8,005 nt of DNA from Candidatus Falkowiibacteriota bacterium (GTDB lineage: Bacteria; Patescibacteriota; Patescibacteriia; Patescibacteriales; UBA12465): NCBI GenBank assembly GCA_903857815.1, contig CAIOGK010000092.1:1-8005 (forward strand), given 5' to 3'. Below are positions 6,721 to 8,005 of the stretch, one piece after another. Position 1 is the first letter of the stretch. Each line of letters begins with the position of its first letter. Both the position numbers and the translations under genes were made by a program. The notes below the pieces were generated by a model. That model worked only from the letters and a program-made list of their open reading frames with translations, had not been told where the DNA came from and did not search any database.

Positions 6721-6749
6721 TTTATCACTTTGGAACGAAATGTTATAAT
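6721..6749 (+). promoter_or_regulatory. Promoter for the phosphohistidine-domain gene
   Basis: A perfect -10 TATAAT (6744-6749) has a moderate -35-like TTTATC (6721-6726) 17 bases upstream. The start would be near 6756, leaving about 30 bases of leader with no Shine-Dalgarno site before ATG 6786. CTTTGGAAC (6728-6736) lies in the spacer, where a bound protein would block RNA polymerase. Confidence 0.55.
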
Positions 6750-6785
6750 ATTAGTATAGTTTGTCTAAAAAATTAACTTATAGTT

Positions 6786-7844
6786 ATGAATTATAATAAT
6801 TTTAAAAAGCACGCTGACTGGGTTAAGGTCTGGTCTGGCCGTTGGAGTTTTCACTCTGATATAAATTTCGGCTATCACTGGACAGTAATGAATAAAGTGG
6901 CTGATAAGCCGGCTTATAATAAAATTATTTATATCTATAAAAAAGGAATTACTGATTGTTGGGTTAGAGAAGCGGATAAAGCCAATCTCGGAAAACGCCT
7001 AGTCGAGGTATATAGAGGTAATAAGAATGTGAAGATGTTGGCCGATACTTTAAAGAAAAAAGCAGGAGAAGTTTTTGCTTTTATAAAGTTGCATGATCCA
7101 AAAAGTATAACTAAAAAAGATTATCAAAATTTTTGGTATTTAGCTGGAGAATATTATTTACCACATTTAAGCGTAAAATACATTGTTGATTATTTTTCTC
7201 CCAACCAGCTCAAGAAATTCTTACCTATTTTAGAAGAAGCCAGATTGTTTTCTGAGCCGGTGTTTAGGGATATCGAAAATTTTATGGAGGCCATCGCCGA
7301 TTCTATTGCTAAAAAAAGCGGTTATCATCGAGAGCAAATTATTTCCACAACCACTGACGAATTACTGAAACATTTTGATAAGAAAAAACTTCCTGATAAA
7401 AAAATATTATCCGAGAGATATAAAAAATCCGCTATTTTAGTTGAGCGAGGCAAATACAAAACATACGTTAGTGAACAAACAAATAAAATAGATAGCATAT
7501 TATTGACTCAAAAAACTAGTCAATTAATAAAAGGTAGTATTGCCTATAAAGGCATTGCCACAGGACGAGTTAGATTGGTAATAGACCCCAAGAGGGACGG
7601 TTCTTCTTTTCAGGTCGGCGAAATTCTAGTAACTGGCATGACCAGGCCTGAATTCTTACCGGTTATGAAAAAAGCTCTTGCTTTTATTACCGATGCTGGC
7701 GGCATATTGTCTCACGCCGCGATTGTAGCTAGAGAATTAAAGAAACCGTGTATTATAGGCACTCATATAGCCACTCGCCTTTTAAAAAATGGGGATTTAG
7801 TAGAAGTTGATGCTAATAATGGAGTAATCAAAAAACTTTCGTAG
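6786..7844 (+). CDS. Stand-alone PEP-utilising-enzyme mobile (phosphohistidine) domain protein
   Basis: The last 100 of 352 residues (about 249-350) are the swivelling phosphohistidine domain found in PEP synthase, pyruvate phosphate dikinase and rifampicin phosphotransferase. The signature TDAGGILSHAAIVAREL is intact; H310 is the expected phosphate carrier. MTRPEFLPVMKKALAFITD and the end GDLVEVDANNGVIKKL are also typical. Residues 1-240 are mostly helical and Trp/Tyr-rich, without a recognisable ATP-grasp domain, and no PEP/pyruvate TIM-barrel follows the His domain. The family normally needs these partner domains, so this protein must work with a separate kinase-like partner, or use the domain for binding or regulation. 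The N-terminal part could correspond to the helical linker or substrate-binding region of rifampicin-phosphotransferase-like proteins; this is inference. It has its own promoter, and elements B and C flank it. The substrate is unknown. Confidence 0.82.
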   Translation: MNYNNFKKHADWVKVWSGRWSFHSDINFGYHWTVMNKVADKPAYNKIIYIYKKGITDCWVREADKANLGKRLVEVYRGNKNVKMLADTLKKKAGEVFAFIKLHDPKSITKKDYQNFWYLAGEYYLPHLSVKYIVDYFSPNQLKKFLPILEEARLFSEPVFRDIENFMEAIADSIAKKSGYHREQIISTTTDELLKHFDKKKLPDKKILSERYKKSAILVERGKYKTYVSEQTNKIDSILLTQKTSQLIKGSIAYKGIATGRVRLVIDPKRDGSSFQVGEILVTGMTRPEFLPVMKKALAFITDAGGILSHAAIVARELKKPCIIGTHIATRLLKNGDLVEVDANNGVIKKLS

Positions 7845-7866
7845 GAGTTTTTTATTAAAACCATTC

Positions 7867-8005
7867 CAACTACGTCCCACCCTCTCCGCACTAAGTCAAA
7901 AATAAGGTTAAGCCTTATTTTTTGGTGCCAAAAAGTTCCAAAGTTGGGTAGGGAGTAAGCAAAAATAATAGCAAATAATTATATATTATAGCTAATATTT
8001 ATATA
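7867..8005 (+). repeat. Dispersed intergenic element, copy C, cut by the window end
   Basis: It begins 22 bases after the stop of the phosphohistidine-domain gene. The parts occur at exactly the same offsets as in copy A: box 7867-7890, hairpin 7898-7922, GTTCCAAAG 7935-7943, GTAGGGAGT 7948-7956, and GCTAATATTTAT near 7991. The match still holds at the last base, so the element probably continues beyond the window. TCCCACCC in the 5' box could pair with GGGTAGGGA downstream, with one bulge. Confidence 0.75.
7898..7923 (+). terminator. Terminator-like hairpin in element C
   Basis: The stem AAAAATAAGG / CCTTATTTTT and loop TTAAG are identical to copy A, ending in a T-run. It is the probable terminator of the phosphohistidine-domain gene. 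Confidence 0.55.

Noticed and set aside
1717..7844. UGA recoding, as in some Patescibacteria lineages
   Set aside because: All five complete genes are full length under the standard bacterial code and end in TAA or TAG; there are too few genes to read meaning into the absence of TGA stops.
7867..8005. Integron attC site and gene-cassette array (one gene plus one repeat per unit; GTTGGGT at 7943-7949 fits GTTRRRY)
   Set aside because: Only copy C has the core-like heptamer, its inverted partner is imperfect, copies A and B lack it, and no integrase is in the window.
1..8005. GATC depletion as a sign of restriction
   Set aside because: About 18 GATC sites were counted by eye, not far below what base composition predicts, so no avoidance can be claimed.

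Overview
The window looks like a stretch of a Patescibacteria (Candidate Phyla Radiation) genome. It is AT-rich and uses the standard bacterial code (TAA and TAG stops, no sign of UGA recoding). Shine-Dalgarno sequences are hardly visible. Two protein types recur in that group: a secreted nuclease carrying paired 'LLQVE..GEAYY' repeats, and a long surface-type protein with recurring 'NVGIGTT.P' units. This taxonomic call is inference from protein style, not from a marker gene.

Layout: (1) Bases 1 to about 1466, minus strand, hold the 5' part of a large tail-fibre/adhesin-like gene that runs off the left edge; its start is abnormal (no in-frame start codon, possible -1 frameshift or truncation). 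(2) Bases 1556-1716 are a divergent intergenic region with promoters in both directions and a weak terminator-like hairpin. (3) Bases 1717-2835 encode a secreted staphylococcal-nuclease-family enzyme with an intact active site. (4) Bases 2921 (or 2873) to 4427 are a compact two-gene restriction-modification operon: a DpnA-like beta-class adenine methyltransferase followed one base later by a single-domain MutH/Sau3AI-type endonuclease with all recognisable catalytic residues. Both families point to GATC. (5) Bases 4722-6590 encode an uncharacterised 622-residue protein with a conserved Trp-Cys-Thr core that may be distantly PcfJ-like, and a C-terminal leucine-rich-type repeat array. (6) Bases 6786-7844 encode a stand-alone phosphohistidine (PEP-utilising enzyme mobile) domain protein with no ATP-grasp or PEP-binding domain.

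The three plus-strand genes from 3738 on are each followed by a copy of the same kind of intergenic element (A 4510-4650, B 6654-6720, C 7867 to the window end). Each has a conserved GTCCC...CTCTCCGCA box, a terminator-like hairpin and a downstream GGGAG box. A and C align without a gap over 139 bases at about 83% identity (115 matches by hand count). B shares a 24-base identical box with C but carries a different hairpin. This dispersed element family is the most unusual feature of the window.

Functionally, the secreted nuclease and the intracellular GATC restriction-modification pair fit a cell that handles foreign DNA inside and outside. The two right-hand genes have no evident link to them and sit as single-gene units separated by the repeated element.
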